Source: Nonomuraea spiralis | GTDB taxonomy: Bacteria > Actinomycetota > Actinomycetes > Streptosporangiales > Streptosporangiaceae | Direction: 5' to 3' | Length of the DNA stretch: 64,000 nucleotides | NCBI RefSeq assembly: GCF_014648435.1 | Contig: NZ_BMRC01000017.1 | Coordinates: 124,001 to 188,000, forward strand | Part shown: piece by piece, positions 17,101 through 25,061 of the stretch | Layout of the letters: each line of letters opens with the position of its first letter | Position numbering within the stretch: the first letter of the stretch is position 1 | Translations under genes and position numbers: made by a program | The notes under the pieces: generated by a model | What the model was told of the DNA's origin: nothing | What the model saw: the letters and a program-made list of their open reading frames with translations, nothing else | Databases searched by the model: none

Positions 17101-18753
17101 GTTCTGGCGTTCGTCGATGAGGGCGGCGAGCTCGGCGACACGGCGGGCGGCCGATTCGGGGTCGGTGCCGGCCAGGGTCACGCAGTCCTCACCCGTACGC
17201 GGGGCGCAGTGCGGCAGCCAGCGTGTCCAGCCCCAGCGGCGTTCGCCGTCGGCGCGCGCGGACACGACCACGATGGCCAGGTCACGCGGGCTGTGCAGGG
17301 TGGCGGCCTGGGCGATCAGCCAGCCCGCCAGGCCGGTCGCGGCCTCGCGCGGCCCGGTGACGCCCGCGACGCCCAGCCTGCGCATGGCCAGCGCGACCGG
17401 CACGGCACGGCAGAGAGGCGGCTCGATCGGACCGCCCTGCTCCTCGGACAGGTCGAGGTTGGCGGGCAGGTCGGCGAGGCCGACGCGCAGCCTCAGCGAG
17501 TCGGCGTCGTGGATCCTGCGCTCCCACAGGCGTCTGCGCGGCCCGGTGGCGGTGAGCAGGACTTGGGCCGGGTCGGGCGCGTCGGACCTGCGCGCGGCCT
17601 CGTCGGCGGCCCTGGCCCGCTCGACCTCCTCGTCGAAGGCCCGGACCCGTTCGCCGAACTCCTTGAGCGCCTGCTTGTGCTTCTTCCTGCCGTGGCGGCG
17701 GTCGCTGAACCACTGGCCGATCATGATGATCGGCGTCATCAGGGCGACGAGCAGGTAGTAGGGGGCGTGGAGGGCGAACGCCAGCGTCACGCCGAGCACG
17801 GCGGGCAGGAAGGCGGCCAGCAGTTGCAGGCGCATGCCCTCCGACCTGGTCGGCTCCTTGGGCTTGACGAACGTGCGCTCGGGCTCGGGGCGGCGCAGCC
17901 TGGGCGGGCGGTTGTAGGCGAGGCCGCCCTCGCTCCTCGGGGTCAGGTGGGCGTCCCTGGGCTCGATCGAGGTCAGCACGAACACCGAGGACCCGCAGGT
18001 CAGCACCGCCTGATCGGGCCATTCCGCGGGCTCGGTGAGCGGCCTGCCGTCAAGCTCGGGCGTCTCGCCCTGGTCGGCGGCGAACTCGGCCGCCTCCCGC
18101 TCGGCGACCCGCGCGGTCAGCTCGGCGACCTCCTCGGCCCACCGCCCCTTGAGCTTGAGCCTGGCGGTCTGTCCCGGAACCTGTTTGTACGCCCGCTCGA
18201 CGGTGATCGCGTCAGGCGTCACACGTACGGCGACGGCTTCGGCGGCGAGGGCGGGGTCGGCGACGGCCATCGCGCAGGTCGGGTCGGACCCGATGACGTG
18301 CACCCCCAGCCCGAGCCGGTGGACCGCCCCCGCCGCCGGGCCGCCGATCACGCGCACCTCGGCCACCCCGCCGGGCTCCTCGACGACGGTGGCGCGGGCG
18401 AGGCGCGGGTCGAGCGTCACCTTGTCGCCGTCGCGCAGGACGGCCGCGGCGGCGGCGCGCGGATCGAGCACCCGGCCGTCGCGCCAGAGCATGGCGCCGG
18501 GGTCGGCCGGGGCGGGGTGGTCGACGGGATCGGGCACCCGTGGACGGGGGACGCGGGCCTCGGCCCGCCCCCGGTCCACGGCGTCGGGCGCCAGTCCGTA
18601 GGGCGCGCGTGTCCTGGGCAGGTGGACGACCTTCGCCATGGACGTGCGACCGCTCAGCGCCTCGGTCACCCCGGCCACCGTGGCGCCGTCGTCGCCGTCG
18701 ATCACGACGTCACGGTCGCCCTGCTCGCCGAGCACGGTGAGCATGATCCGCAT
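14107..18753 (-). CDS. eccC: FtsK/SpoIIIE-type T7SS ATPase (EccC/EssC-like) with N-terminal FHA-like domain
   Basis: The product is 1548 residues; ATG 18753 (MRIMLTVLG) has AGGAG upstream. The order is an N-terminal YukD/FHA-like part (1-250; FHA core about 128-166, LGLGVHVIGSDPTCAMAV), two membrane helices at about 308-348, a linker, and three FtsK/SpoIIIE domains. Domain 1 has Walker A GTTGAGKS near residue 744 and Walker B LIIDEF near 842 and looks active. Domain 2 (GAPRSGRST, near 1083) and domain 3 (GPSRSGRSS, near 1381) have arginine where the Walker A lysine should be. EccC recruits and drives WXG100 substrates. The FHA part is closer to Firmicute EssC than to mycobacterial EccC. Its partner in this window is eccB. 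Confidence 0.9.
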   Translation of the reverse strand: MRIMLTVLGEQGDRDVVIDGDDGATVAGVTEALSGRTSMAKVVHLPRTRAPYGLAPDAVDRGRAEARVPRPRVPDPVDHPAPADPGAMLWRDGRVLDPRAAAAAVLRDGDKVTLDPRLARATVVEEPGGVAEVRVIGGPAAGAVHRLGLGVHVIGSDPTCAMAVADPALAAEAVAVRVTPDAITVERAYKQVPGQTARLKLKGRWAEEVAELTARVAEREAAEFAADQGETPELDGRPLTEPAEWPDQAVLTCGSSVFVLTSIEPRDAHLTPRSEGGLAYNRPPRLRRPEPERTFVKPKEPTRSEGMRLQLLAAFLPAVLGVTLAFALHAPYYLLVALMTPIIMIGQWFSDRRHGRKKHKQALKEFGERVRAFDEEVERARAADEAARRSDAPDPAQVLLTATGPRRRLWERRIHDADSLRLRVGLADLPANLDLSEEQGGPIEPPLCRAVPVALAMRRLGVAGVTGPREAATGLAGWLIAQAATLHSPRDLAIVVVSARADGERRWGWTRWLPHCAPRTGEDCVTLAGTDPESAARRVAELAALIDERQNTAIPEFGKIPTGWDDLGGPEKPSFSSYDVRPHDVLVILDGAQILRGLPNMPQVLRQGPRSGVFTLAIDEEQRLLPEECQTVAACGPDGLVRLLGGGLDVIGPVLGDLVSPAWCDRLARALSPIRDVSRDDPGGNLPDAVRLLDLMGMPEPSGRALAARWRAHGSTEALIGVGPDGPFSVDLRIDGPHGLIAGTTGAGKSELLQTLICSLAVANRPDQLTFVLIDYKGGAAFKECVRLPHTVGMVSDLDGHLTQRALDSLAAEIRRRERLLLAAGAKDIDDYTGEVPLPRLVLIIDEFAALVAELPDFVAGLVDIARRGRSLGIHLILATQRPAGVVTADIQANTSLRIALRVTEPAESTDVIDIPDAASISKSTPGRCHVRSGVGSAIAVQTARVGGRAPARTPSATGPSGHVRVLDVDWRSLGRPLPPPPEPAEESGVTDLSLAVDALIEASRLAGVPAQPSPWLDPLPTHLVLDLPDAPSPPGGPGPSAGGGFAEVPPLAFGVTDRPWRQDRCPLALDLAHGGHLLIAGAPRSGRSTALRTIAGAIAAQASPADVHIHAVDCGSGALLPVVAMPHCGAVVTRDQIERVERLLGRLRAEVGRRQHLLAEAGHASLAEYRQAGHRLPWLVFMLDRWEGFVAAFESYDYGRLIEALLQLLREGPAVGLRAVVTSDRSGLLGQVSTVFDDRLLLRLSDPTDYGLAGFPLKGLPASMPPGRALSLGEHGIVEHHVALLSADPSGPAQVAALQTLARACGPRPEGRPGREGEPPLRVDALPMRVTASQTMELDPGFAPPSPLWALVGAGGDALTPLGVDLLAHGPGAVVAGPSRSGRSSVLVTAARSLVDAGTPVIAVAPRRSPLRDLAGVVAVLDGNAADLAELVADLSQYVVVVDDAELINPDSPLGTALEEVLRTGRDGDHGLLIAGATGDLAVAYRGFVAEARKSRTGLLLSVQGQTDGDLFGIRLPRGAGGGPPGRGLLVTTGNLTPVQAALPDGA

Positions 18754-19104
18754 GTGCCGTCTCCTCGCTCGACCTCGGGCGCCAAGGTAGCGCCAGAAGC
18801 GAGAGTAGGTGTCCCGGTTGACGCCACCGGCATGAGAACGCGGTTCTGTGGATAACTCGCGCGCCAAGCGTCACGATCAACCATGAAAAAGCTGTGATTA
18901 CTGCGACCAAAGATAAAAAAGTGACAACCATGCCGATAAATCGGTGTACGTCAACTTGGTAGAGACAATAGGCATCGATTATTCCGGGTTGACATCACGC
19001 CACCTGCGAAACAAGCATGGGTCCTCGCATTCCGCCCACGCCTCACCCGAGCGCCCCACATAATGGGCGTGAATTCCGCATTTCACAATGGGAGCCCCCC
19101 ACCC
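18754..19104. other. 351-bp divergent intergenic region between eccC and the Tad locus
   Basis: No gene is supported here. It is clearly richer in A and T than its surroundings between about 18880 and 19000 and contains a TTGACA hexamer at 18989-18994 facing the Tad locus, but no matching -10 box at standard spacing was found. It probably carries the promoters of eccC (minus) and the Tad operon (plus). Confidence 0.5.
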
Positions 19105-19779
19105 ATGAGGACCAGTGAAAAGCCTGCCGTCAACGCGGCGGCGGGGCTGTCCGGCCCGGCCTCGCGCAAGCTCCCCGTGCCCCCACGCGAACGCAAGCCG
19201 GCCCTCGCCGCGCTGGCCGTCCTGCTCGTACTCGGCGGAGCTCTGGCCACCACGCTGCTCGTGCTGCGCAGCGGCGACCGGGTGTCCGCCATCAGGATCA
19301 CCCAGCAGGTCGGCGCAGGTCAGAAGTTCGAGGCGGGCATGCTCGAAGAGGTGAAGATCGCCTCGGACACGGGCGTCGAGTACGTCGCCTGGTCCCAGCG
19401 CGCCGAGGTGGTCAAGAGCTTCGCGGCGGCCACGATCCTGCCGGGCACCCTGCTGACCAACCAGATGGGCGTACGGGCCAGCGCCGAGCTGGGCCCGGGA
19501 AAGGCGACCGTCGGCCTCGCCCTCAAACCCGGTCAAATGCCCGCCGGTATTCAACAGGGCGACCGCGTCCAGGTGGTCTACGTGCCCAACCGCACGGCCC
19601 AGGCACAAAGCCGGGTGCTCGCCGAGAGCGCGCTCGTGTTCAGCGTGGGCGACAAGAGCAGAACCGGCGGCAATTCAGGCCAGATCACGGTGGTCGTCGA
19701 TTCGTCGGACTCGCCGCAAATACTCGCCTACGCCTCCAGCGGAGAGATCGCGGTGGCCGAACTCCCGGGAGCGCGCTGA
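19105..19779 (+). CDS. SAF-domain protein, CpaB/RcpC-like Flp pilus assembly protein
   Basis: The product is 224 residues from ATG 19105, with GGGAG just upstream; an ATG at 19063 would add 14 residues. It has a basic, proline-containing N-terminus, a membrane helix at about 34-54 (ALAVLLVLGGALATTLLVL), and a SAF domain from about 60 (RITQQVGAGQKFEAGMLEEVKIASDTGVEYVAW, then TILPGTLLTNQM). CpaB/RcpC proteins sit outside the membrane and assist Flp pilus assembly. It heads the Tad operon and is followed one base later by the TadZ-like gene. Confidence 0.85.
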   Translation: MRTSEKPAVNAAAGLSGPASRKLPVPPRERKPALAALAVLLVLGGALATTLLVLRSGDRVSAIRITQQVGAGQKFEAGMLEEVKIASDTGVEYVAWSQRAEVVKSFAAATILPGTLLTNQMGVRASAELGPGKATVGLALKPGQMPAGIQQGDRVQVVYVPNRTAQAQSRVLAESALVFSVGDKSRTGGNSGQITVVVDSSDSPQILAYASSGEIAVAELPGAR

Positions 19780-19780
19780 C

Positions 19781-20497
19781 GTGGCGCTGATCGTGCTGGC
19801 CGCCGACAAGGGCGCGCCCGGGGTGACCACCGCGGCCACGGCGCTGGCGGCGGTGTGGCCGCGGCCCGTGCTGCTGGCCGAATGCGACCCGGCCGGCGGC
19901 GACCTCGCCTACCGGCTGCCCGCCGCCGACGGCGGTGTGCTCAATCCGGGCAAGGGCCTGCTCACGCTGGGCGCGACCGCCCGCAGGGGCCTCGAACCCG
20001 CCCAGATCCACCAGCACACCCAGAAGATCATCGGCGGGCTCGACGTGCTGGCCGGGCTGACGCACGGCGAGCAGGCGGCCGGGCTCACCTGGCTCTGGGG
20101 CCCGCTGGGCCGGTCGCTGGCCGCCATCCCGGACGCCGACGTGATCGCCGACTGCGGCCGCCTGGGCTCACACCCCCAGATCGCCGACCTCCTCGCCGAG
20201 GCCGAGCAGGTCGTCCTGCTCACCAGGGCGACCCTCGACCACGTCGCCCACCTGCGCGAACGCCTCCAGATCACCAAGGCGCACGGCGTCGTGGTGATCG
20301 CCGACCCGCGCAACTACCGGGCCTCGATCGAGGACGTACGCAGAGTCGTCGGGCCCATCGTCCAGGTCGTCCACGGGCTGGCCCACGACCCCAAGGGCGC
20401 CGAGCTGCTGCGCGGCCAGTGGGGCGGCCGGCTCGACCGCTCCCTGCTCATCCGTACGGCCCGCGACCTCGCCGCGAGGCTGGTGAGCCACCGATGA
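19781..20497 (+). CDS. CpaE/TadZ-like MinD-family protein with altered P-loop
   Basis: The product is 238 residues from GTG 19781. It has the MinD/ParA fold order: a deviant Walker A at about 9-16 (KGAPGVTT), DPAGGDLAYR, then ADCGRLG as the Walker B region. The second lysine of KGGxGKT is replaced by valine, so ATP hydrolysis is doubtful. TadZ/CpaE proteins localise the Tad machine at the membrane, and several are known to be weak or inactive ATPases. The gene overlaps tadA by four bases (ATGA). Confidence 0.85.
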   Translation: MALIVLAADKGAPGVTTAATALAAVWPRPVLLAECDPAGGDLAYRLPAADGGVLNPGKGLLTLGATARRGLEPAQIHQHTQKIIGGLDVLAGLTHGEQAAGLTWLWGPLGRSLAAIPDADVIADCGRLGSHPQIADLLAEAEQVVLLTRATLDHVAHLRERLQITKAHGVVVIADPRNYRASIEDVRRVVGPIVQVVHGLAHDPKGAELLRGQWGGRLDRSLLIRTARDLAARLVSHR

Positions 20498-21789
20498 TCG
20501 ACCACACCCTCGTCAAGCGTTTCCGCCAGGAGGTCGGCGACCGGCTGGCCCACCAGCGCCGGCTCGACCAGGCGAGCGGCGTACCGCCGATGTCCGGCGA
20601 GGACGAGCGCCAGTTCGCCAGGGCGCTGATCTCCCAGGTGCTGGAGGAGCACGCCCGCAGCGAGATCGGCCTCGGCCGCACGCCGCCCACGATCGAGGAG
20701 GAGGAGGCCCTGGCGGCCGGCATCCACGCCGCGCTGTTCGGTGTGGGCCGCCTCCAGCCGCTGCTCGACGACGCCGAGGTCGAGAACATCGACATCAACG
20801 GCTGCGACCGGGTGTTCGTCAGCTACGCCGACGGCCAGGAGATCATGCACGACCCGGTCGCCGAGTCCGACGACGAGCTGGTCGAGCTGATCCAGATCCT
20901 GGCGGCATACTCGGGGTTGTCCAGCAGGCCGTTCGACACCGCCAACCCGCAGCTCGACCTGCGGCTGCCCGACGGGTCCCGGCTGAGCGCGGTGATGGAC
21001 GTCACCGTGCGCCCGGCCGTGTCGATCCGCCGTTCCCGCCTGGGCAAGGTCTTCCTGTCCGACCTGGCGGGCAACGGCACGATCAGCGGGGAGATCGGCA
21101 GGTTCCTGACGGCGGCCGTCGCGGCCCGCAAGAACATCATGATCGCCGGGTCCACCAACGCCGGCAAGACCACCCTGCTCAGGGCCCTGGCCAACGAGAT
21201 CCCGCCCACCGAACGCCTGATCACCGTCGAACGCGCCCTTGAGCTGGGCCTCGACCAGTTCCCCGAGCTCCACCCCAACGTGGTCGCGTTCGAGCAGCGC
21301 CTGCCCAACGCCGAGGGCCAGGGCGAGATCTCCATGGCCGAGCTGGTCAGGCGCTCGCTGCGGATGAACCCCAGCCGCGTCATCGTCGGCGAGGTGCTCG
21401 GCGACGAGATCGTCACCATGCTCAACGCGATGACCCAGGGCAACGACGGCTCGCTGTCCACGATCCACGCCAACTCCAGCATGGAGGTCTTCAACCGCAT
21501 CGCCACCTACGCCCTTCAGGCCGGCGAGCGCCTCCCCATCGACGCCACCCACATGCTCATCGCGGGCGCGATCGACTTCGTCGTGTTCATCGAGAAGCGC
21601 AACGACTACCACGTCGGCGGCACCTTGCGCCGCTACGTCTCCAGCATCCGCGAGGTCAACGGCTGCGACGGCCGCGTCCTGTCGAGCGAGGTGTTCGTGC
21701 CCGGTCCCGACGGCGCCGGCGTCCCGCACGCGCCGGTCTCGTGCCTGGAGGAGCTCCTCGCCCACGGCTACAACCCCGGAGGCTGGTGA
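20494..21789 (+). CDS. tadA: TadA/CpaF secretion ATPase
   Basis: The product is 431 residues from ATG 20494; the open frame runs back through the preceding gene but ATGA coupling fixes the start. The N-terminal domain (1-150) includes NIDINGCDRVFV. The RecA-like ATPase domain has Walker A GSTNAGKTT at about 218-226, an Asp box region, Walker B RVIVGEVLGDE near 293-303, and the His box STIHANS. All motor motifs are intact. It is the hexameric ATPase that powers Flp pilus assembly or secretion, working with TadB and TadC encoded next. Confidence 0.95.
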   Translation: MIDHTLVKRFRQEVGDRLAHQRRLDQASGVPPMSGEDERQFARALISQVLEEHARSEIGLGRTPPTIEEEEALAAGIHAALFGVGRLQPLLDDAEVENIDINGCDRVFVSYADGQEIMHDPVAESDDELVELIQILAAYSGLSSRPFDTANPQLDLRLPDGSRLSAVMDVTVRPAVSIRRSRLGKVFLSDLAGNGTISGEIGRFLTAAVAARKNIMIAGSTNAGKTTLLRALANEIPPTERLITVERALELGLDQFPELHPNVVAFEQRLPNAEGQGEISMAELVRRSLRMNPSRVIVGEVLGDEIVTMLNAMTQGNDGSLSTIHANSSMEVFNRIATYALQAGERLPIDATHMLIAGAIDFVVFIEKRNDYHVGGTLRRYVSSIREVNGCDGRVLSSEVFVPGPDGAGVPHAPVSCLEELLAHGYNPGGW

Positions 21790-21791
21790 GG

Positions 21792-22640
21792 ATGGCGTTC
21801 GACCTCGACCCGTTCGCGATGGTGGCGGGAGCGGCCGCCGGCGGCGGCCTCTTCCTGTTCTTCCTCGCCCTGTACGGCCTGCGCCGCCGCCCGTCCCAGC
21901 CCAGGCGCCCGCTCGTCAAGATGCTCACCACCCGCACCGCCGTCGCGGCGGTGACCGGCGGCCTGGTCCTGGTGATCACGGGCTGGCCGGTCCTGGCGGT
22001 GGGCGCGGTGCTGCTCGTGTTCGCCTGGCGCGGCCTGTCGGGCGGCGCGGCCGAGGAGCGCGCCGCCATGAGCCGGCTCGAAGGGCTGGCCGCCTGGACC
22101 GAGTCGCTGCGCGACACCATCGCCGGCGCGGCCGGGCTGGAACAGGCGATCCCGTCCTCCATCAGGGCCGCCGCGCCCACGCTCCGGCCCCACCTGCGGG
22201 CCATGGTCGACCGCCTGCACACCAGGATGGCCCTGCCGGAGGCGCTGGCCCGCTTCGCCGACGAGCTCGACGACCCCTCGGCCGACCTGGTGATCGCCGC
22301 GCTCATCCTCAACTCCCGGCTGCGCGGCCCCGGCCTGCGCGACGTGCTCGGCGCGCTCGCCGTGTCGGCCCGCGAAGAGCTCGACATGCGCCGCCGCGTC
22401 GAGGCCGAACGCCGCGCGACCAGGCGCAGCGTGCAGATCGTGGTGATCACGGCGCTGGTCTTCGCCGCGCTGCTCATCCTGTTCAACCCCGGCTACGTCA
22501 GCGAGTACGCCTCCACCCTCGGCCAGGCCGTCCTCGTGGTCGTCGGCGGGCTGTTCGGCGCCGGGTTCGCCTGGATGCGGCGGCTGGCCAGGTTCGACAA
22601 GCCGACCCGGCTGCTAATGGGAGGGGGCGGCCATGGTTGA
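21792..22640 (+). CDS. tadB: TadB-like inner-membrane platform protein
   Basis: The product is 282 residues from ATG 21792, two bases after tadA. It has two hydrophobic segments in the first 90 residues, a cytoplasmic T2SSF/GspF domain (about 95-220, WTESLRDTIAGAAGLEQAI ... LRDVLGALAVSAREELDMRRRVEAERRATRRS), and two C-terminal membrane helices (VIVITALVFAALLILF-type, and LVVVGGLFGAGFAW). TadB and TadC form the platform on which TadA acts. The end overlaps tadC by eight bases. Confidence 0.92.
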   Translation: MAFDLDPFAMVAGAAAGGGLFLFFLALYGLRRRPSQPRRPLVKMLTTRTAVAAVTGGLVLVITGWPVLAVGAVLLVFAWRGLSGGAAEERAAMSRLEGLAAWTESLRDTIAGAAGLEQAIPSSIRAAAPTLRPHLRAMVDRLHTRMALPEALARFADELDDPSADLVIAALILNSRLRGPGLRDVLGALAVSAREELDMRRRVEAERRATRRSVQIVVITALVFAALLILFNPGYVSEYASTLGQAVLVVVGGLFGAGFAWMRRLARFDKPTRLLMGGGGHG

Positions 22641-23553
22641 GGGCGCGCTGGCCGGGGCGGTGCTCGGCCTCGGGCTGTTCGTACTGGTACGCGCGCTGTT
22701 CCCGGCCCGTCCCGGCCTGGTGGCGCGGCTGCTGGCGCTCGACGCCGTCCGCGAGGACGCCGACGCCCCCCGTATCCAGCTCGTGCTGCCCGACGAGGAG
22801 GTCAGCGCGTTCCGCCGGGGTCTCGGCGCCCGCCTGGCCCGTCTCTACGGAGCCCGCGGCTGGGAGGCCCGTTCGGTCAAGGCCGACCTGGCGCTGCTCG
22901 GCCGCTCGTTCGAGGCGTTCCTGGCGACCAAGGTGCTGCTCGCCGCGAGCGGCCTGCTGGCCTTCCCGATCCTGCTCGGCTGGCTGGCGCTCATGGGGTG
23001 GGGCGTGTCGTTCACGGTGCCGTTCTGGTCGGCCGTGCTCGTGGCGCTGCTCTTCTTCTTCCTGCCCGACCTGCAGATCCGCAAGGAGGCCGCGGCCATG
23101 CGACGCGACTTCCGGCACGTCGTGGGCGCGTTCCTCGACCTGGTCTCGATGAACCTGGCGGGCGGGCGCGGCGTGCCCGAGGCGCTGATGATGGCCGTCT
23201 CGGTCAGCGGCGAGCAGCCCAACTGGGCGATGGGCCGCATCCGTGACGCGCTGGGCGGCGCCCGGATCGTCGGCATCACTCCCTGGCAGGCGCTCGGCCA
23301 GCTCGGCGAGGAGATCAACGTCGACGAGCTGCGCGACCTGTCGGCCGCGCTCGGCCTGGTGGCCGACGACGGCGCCAAGGTGCGCGCCTCGCTCACCGCC
23401 AGGGCCGCCACACTGCGCCGGCGCGAGCTGGCCGAGATCGAGGGGCGGGCGGGCGAACGTTCGCAGTCGATGCTCGTGGCCCAGCTCCTCCTGTGCGCCG
23501 GTTTCGTGATCTTTCTCAGTTTTCCCGCCGCAATGAAGATGTTGGGGGCCTGA
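22633..23553 (+). CDS. tadC: TadC-like inner-membrane platform protein
   Basis: The product is 306 residues from ATG 22633, inside the end of tadB. It has an N-terminal membrane helix, two central hydrophobic segments (about 95-145), the GspF-like cytoplasmic domain (FRHVVGAFLDLVSMNLAGGRGVPEALM ... LGQLGEEINVDELRDLSAALGLVADDGAKVRASL) and a C-terminal membrane helix. It is the TadB partner. Its last base is the first base of the pilin start codon. Confidence 0.92.
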   Translation: MVEGALAGAVLGLGLFVLVRALFPARPGLVARLLALDAVREDADAPRIQLVLPDEEVSAFRRGLGARLARLYGARGWEARSVKADLALLGRSFEAFLATKVLLAASGLLAFPILLGWLALMGWGVSFTVPFWSAVLVALLFFFLPDLQIRKEAAAMRRDFRHVVGAFLDLVSMNLAGGRGVPEALMMAVSVSGEQPNWAMGRIRDALGGARIVGITPWQALGQLGEEINVDELRDLSAALGLVADDGAKVRASLTARAATLRRRELAEIEGRAGERSQSMLVAQLLLCAGFVIFLSFPAAMKMLGA

Positions 23554-23786
23554 TGCAGCATCCCTGGATCGTCTATCTCACCGCGTACCTCGGCGTGCGG
23601 ATCCACCGCGCCCGCACCGCGCCCAGCAGGGGCGCCTCCGCCGTCGAGTGGGTGATCATCACGGCCATCATCGCGGGCGTGGCGCTCGGGCTGGCCACGC
23701 TGATCAAGACCCTGGTCGAGCAGAAGTCGAACGACATCCAGGGCACCTTCGGCGGCGGCGGGGGCGGTGGTGGCGGCGACTCGTGA
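23553..23786 (+). CDS. Flp-type pilin with poly-glycine tail
   Basis: This 77-residue protein has an N-terminal leader ending in a prepilin-like site, RG/ASAVEW, where the glutamate at position +5 is typical of type IVb pilins, followed by the hydrophobic stem VIITAIIAGVALGLATLI. The C-terminus is nine glycines before DS. It is the major Flp pilin candidate of this locus. A TadV prepilin peptidase gene is not in the window, so processing must rely on one elsewhere. The start ATG 23553 overlaps the tadC stop. Confidence 0.85.
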   Translation: MQHPWIVYLTAYLGVRIHRARTAPSRGASAVEWVIITAIIAGVALGLATLIKTLVEQKSNDIQGTFGGGGGGGGGDS

Positions 23787-24192
23787 GCGGGGCGTGGCCG
23801 TGATCGAGCTGGCGCTGCTGATGCCGGTCATCCTCGCGGTCGTGCTCCTCATCGTGCAGGTCGCGCTCTGGTTCCACGGCCGCGAGATCGCCGAGGCGGC
23901 AGCCAGGGAGGGCGCGCGGGTGGCCAGGTCGGCGCCGTTCGACTCGGGCGACTGGCAGGGCGCGGCCACGGCGAAGGCCACCGACGTCGTCAAGGCCGTC
24001 GGCCCGCGCCTGCTGGAGAACGCCGCCGCCACGACCTCCGAGCAGGACCCCGACCAGCGCTTCGTCACGGTGACGGGCAGCGCCGTGCAGGTCGTCCCGC
24101 TGCTGCCGCCGCTCACGTTCACGATCACCGCGACCGCGGGCGGTCCGGTCGAGTGCTTCCGTCCCGACAACGGCGGTGATGACTGCCGATGA
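23767..24192 (+). CDS. TadE-like pseudopilin
   Basis: The product is about 141 residues, read from GTG 23767 (GTG 23770 is also possible), overlapping the Flp gene in another frame. The TadE motif RGVAVIELALLMPVIL is near the N-terminus with the +5 glutamate, followed by a membrane stem. The region AREGARVARS is typical of the family. It ends with a cysteine-containing tail (VECFRPDNGGDDC), a possible disulfide. It is a minor pilin or pseudopilin that is probably cleaved by the same peptidase as Flp. Confidence 0.85.
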   Translation: MVAATRERGVAVIELALLMPVILAVVLLIVQVALWFHGREIAEAAAREGARVARSAPFDSGDWQGAATAKATDVVKAVGPRLLENAAATTSEQDPDQRFVTVTGSAVQVVPLLPPLTFTITATAGGPVECFRPDNGGDDCR

Positions 24193-24584
24193 AGCCGGGC
24201 GAGCGGGGCTCGATGGCCGTGGAGACGGTGATGCTCGCGCCCGTCTTCCTGCTGTTCCTCATGTTCCTGGTCGGGGCGGGCGTGCTGGTCGAGACGCAGG
24301 GACGGGTCAACGGCGCGGCCAGGGACGCCGCGCGGGCGGCGTCCGTGCAGCGGGGCTTCGGCGACGCGGGCGCCGCGGCGGAGAACGTCGCCAAGAGCGC
24401 CCTGGACGGCAAATGCGGCTCCACCGCCGTGAACCTGGACGGATCCACCTGGGAGGCGGGCGGCCAGGTGCAGGCCGAGGTCACCTGCGAGCTCGACCTG
24501 GGCTTCCTCGGGTTCGGCGGCACCAAACGGTTGACGGGCGCCGCCGTGGTGCCCCTGGAGCAGCTCGTTCGGAGGGAGCCGTGA
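24189..24584 (+). CDS. Second TadE-like pseudopilin
   Basis: The product is 131 residues from ATG 24189, overlapping the previous stop (ATGA). It begins KPGERGSMAVETVMLAPVFLLFLMFL, the TadE leader with glutamate after the cleavage site, then AARDAARAAS. It has two cysteines (KCGS, VTCEL). It ends overlapping the next gene by four bases (GTGA). It is the second of three consecutive pseudopilin genes. Confidence 0.85.
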   Translation: MKPGERGSMAVETVMLAPVFLLFLMFLVGAGVLVETQGRVNGAARDAARAASVQRGFGDAGAAAENVAKSALDGKCGSTAVNLDGSTWEAGGQVQAEVTCELDLGFLGFGGTKRLTGAAVVPLEQLVRREP

Positions 24585-24991
24585 AGGCGGGGGAGCGGGG
24601 GTCCATGTCGGTCTTCACCGTGCTGTTCTCCGTGGTCGTGTTCCTCCTGGCCGGGCTGCTGGTGGACGGCGGGGCGGCGATCAACGCCCGGCTGCGCGCC
24701 GCCGACGTCGCCGAGCAGGCCGCGCGGGCGGGCGCGGACCAGATCGACGTCGACCGGCTGCGCACCGACGGGCAGGTCCACCTGCTGGACGAGGGCCAGG
24801 TCTGCGCCAGGGCCGACGAGATCGTCACGGCGCAGGGCGGCGACGGCGTGGCGCGCGGCCGGTGCTCGGTCGAGCAGGAGCAGGTCACGGTCAGCGTCTC
24901 GGTGCGATGGGAGGCGTTCTTCCTCGGGGCGATCGGGTTCCCGGGGTCGGAGATGAACGGCGAGGCCACGGCTGCCCCCGAAGCCAGGTAG
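24581..24991 (+). CDS. TadG/TadE-like pseudopilin (Rv3660c-type helicase/secretion neighbourhood protein)
   Basis: The product is 136 residues from GTG 24581. The leader AGERGSMSVFTVLFSVVVFLLAGLLVDGG is of TadG type, with phenylalanine in place of the +5 glutamate. The region AADVAEQAARAGADQID follows. Two cysteines (VCARADE, GRCSVE) frame the middle. Loss of the glutamate suggests it may not be processed or assembled like its neighbours. Confidence 0.8.
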   Translation: MKAGERGSMSVFTVLFSVVVFLLAGLLVDGGAAINARLRAADVAEQAARAGADQIDVDRLRTDGQVHLLDEGQVCARADEIVTAQGGDGVARGRCSVEQEQVTVSVSVRWEAFFLGAIGFPGSEMNGEATAAPEAR

Positions 24992-25061
24992 ACCGATTCC
25001 CGCCACTCGGTGGCCGGGGCAACGCACGAGGCAGGACGCTGAACGGAAGAAGGGAGCGGCG

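Noticed and set aside
15685..18855. 1056-codon plus-strand open frame opposite eccC
   Set aside because: It lies wholly antisense to a gene with clear FtsK motifs; its sequence is Arg/Gly/Gln-rich shadow with no family features. High GC makes long antisense frames common.
18754..19104. Replication origin or attachment site in the AT-rich stretch
   Set aside because: No DnaA-box cluster, integrase, tRNA or direct repeats were seen; a divergent promoter region is sufficient explanation.
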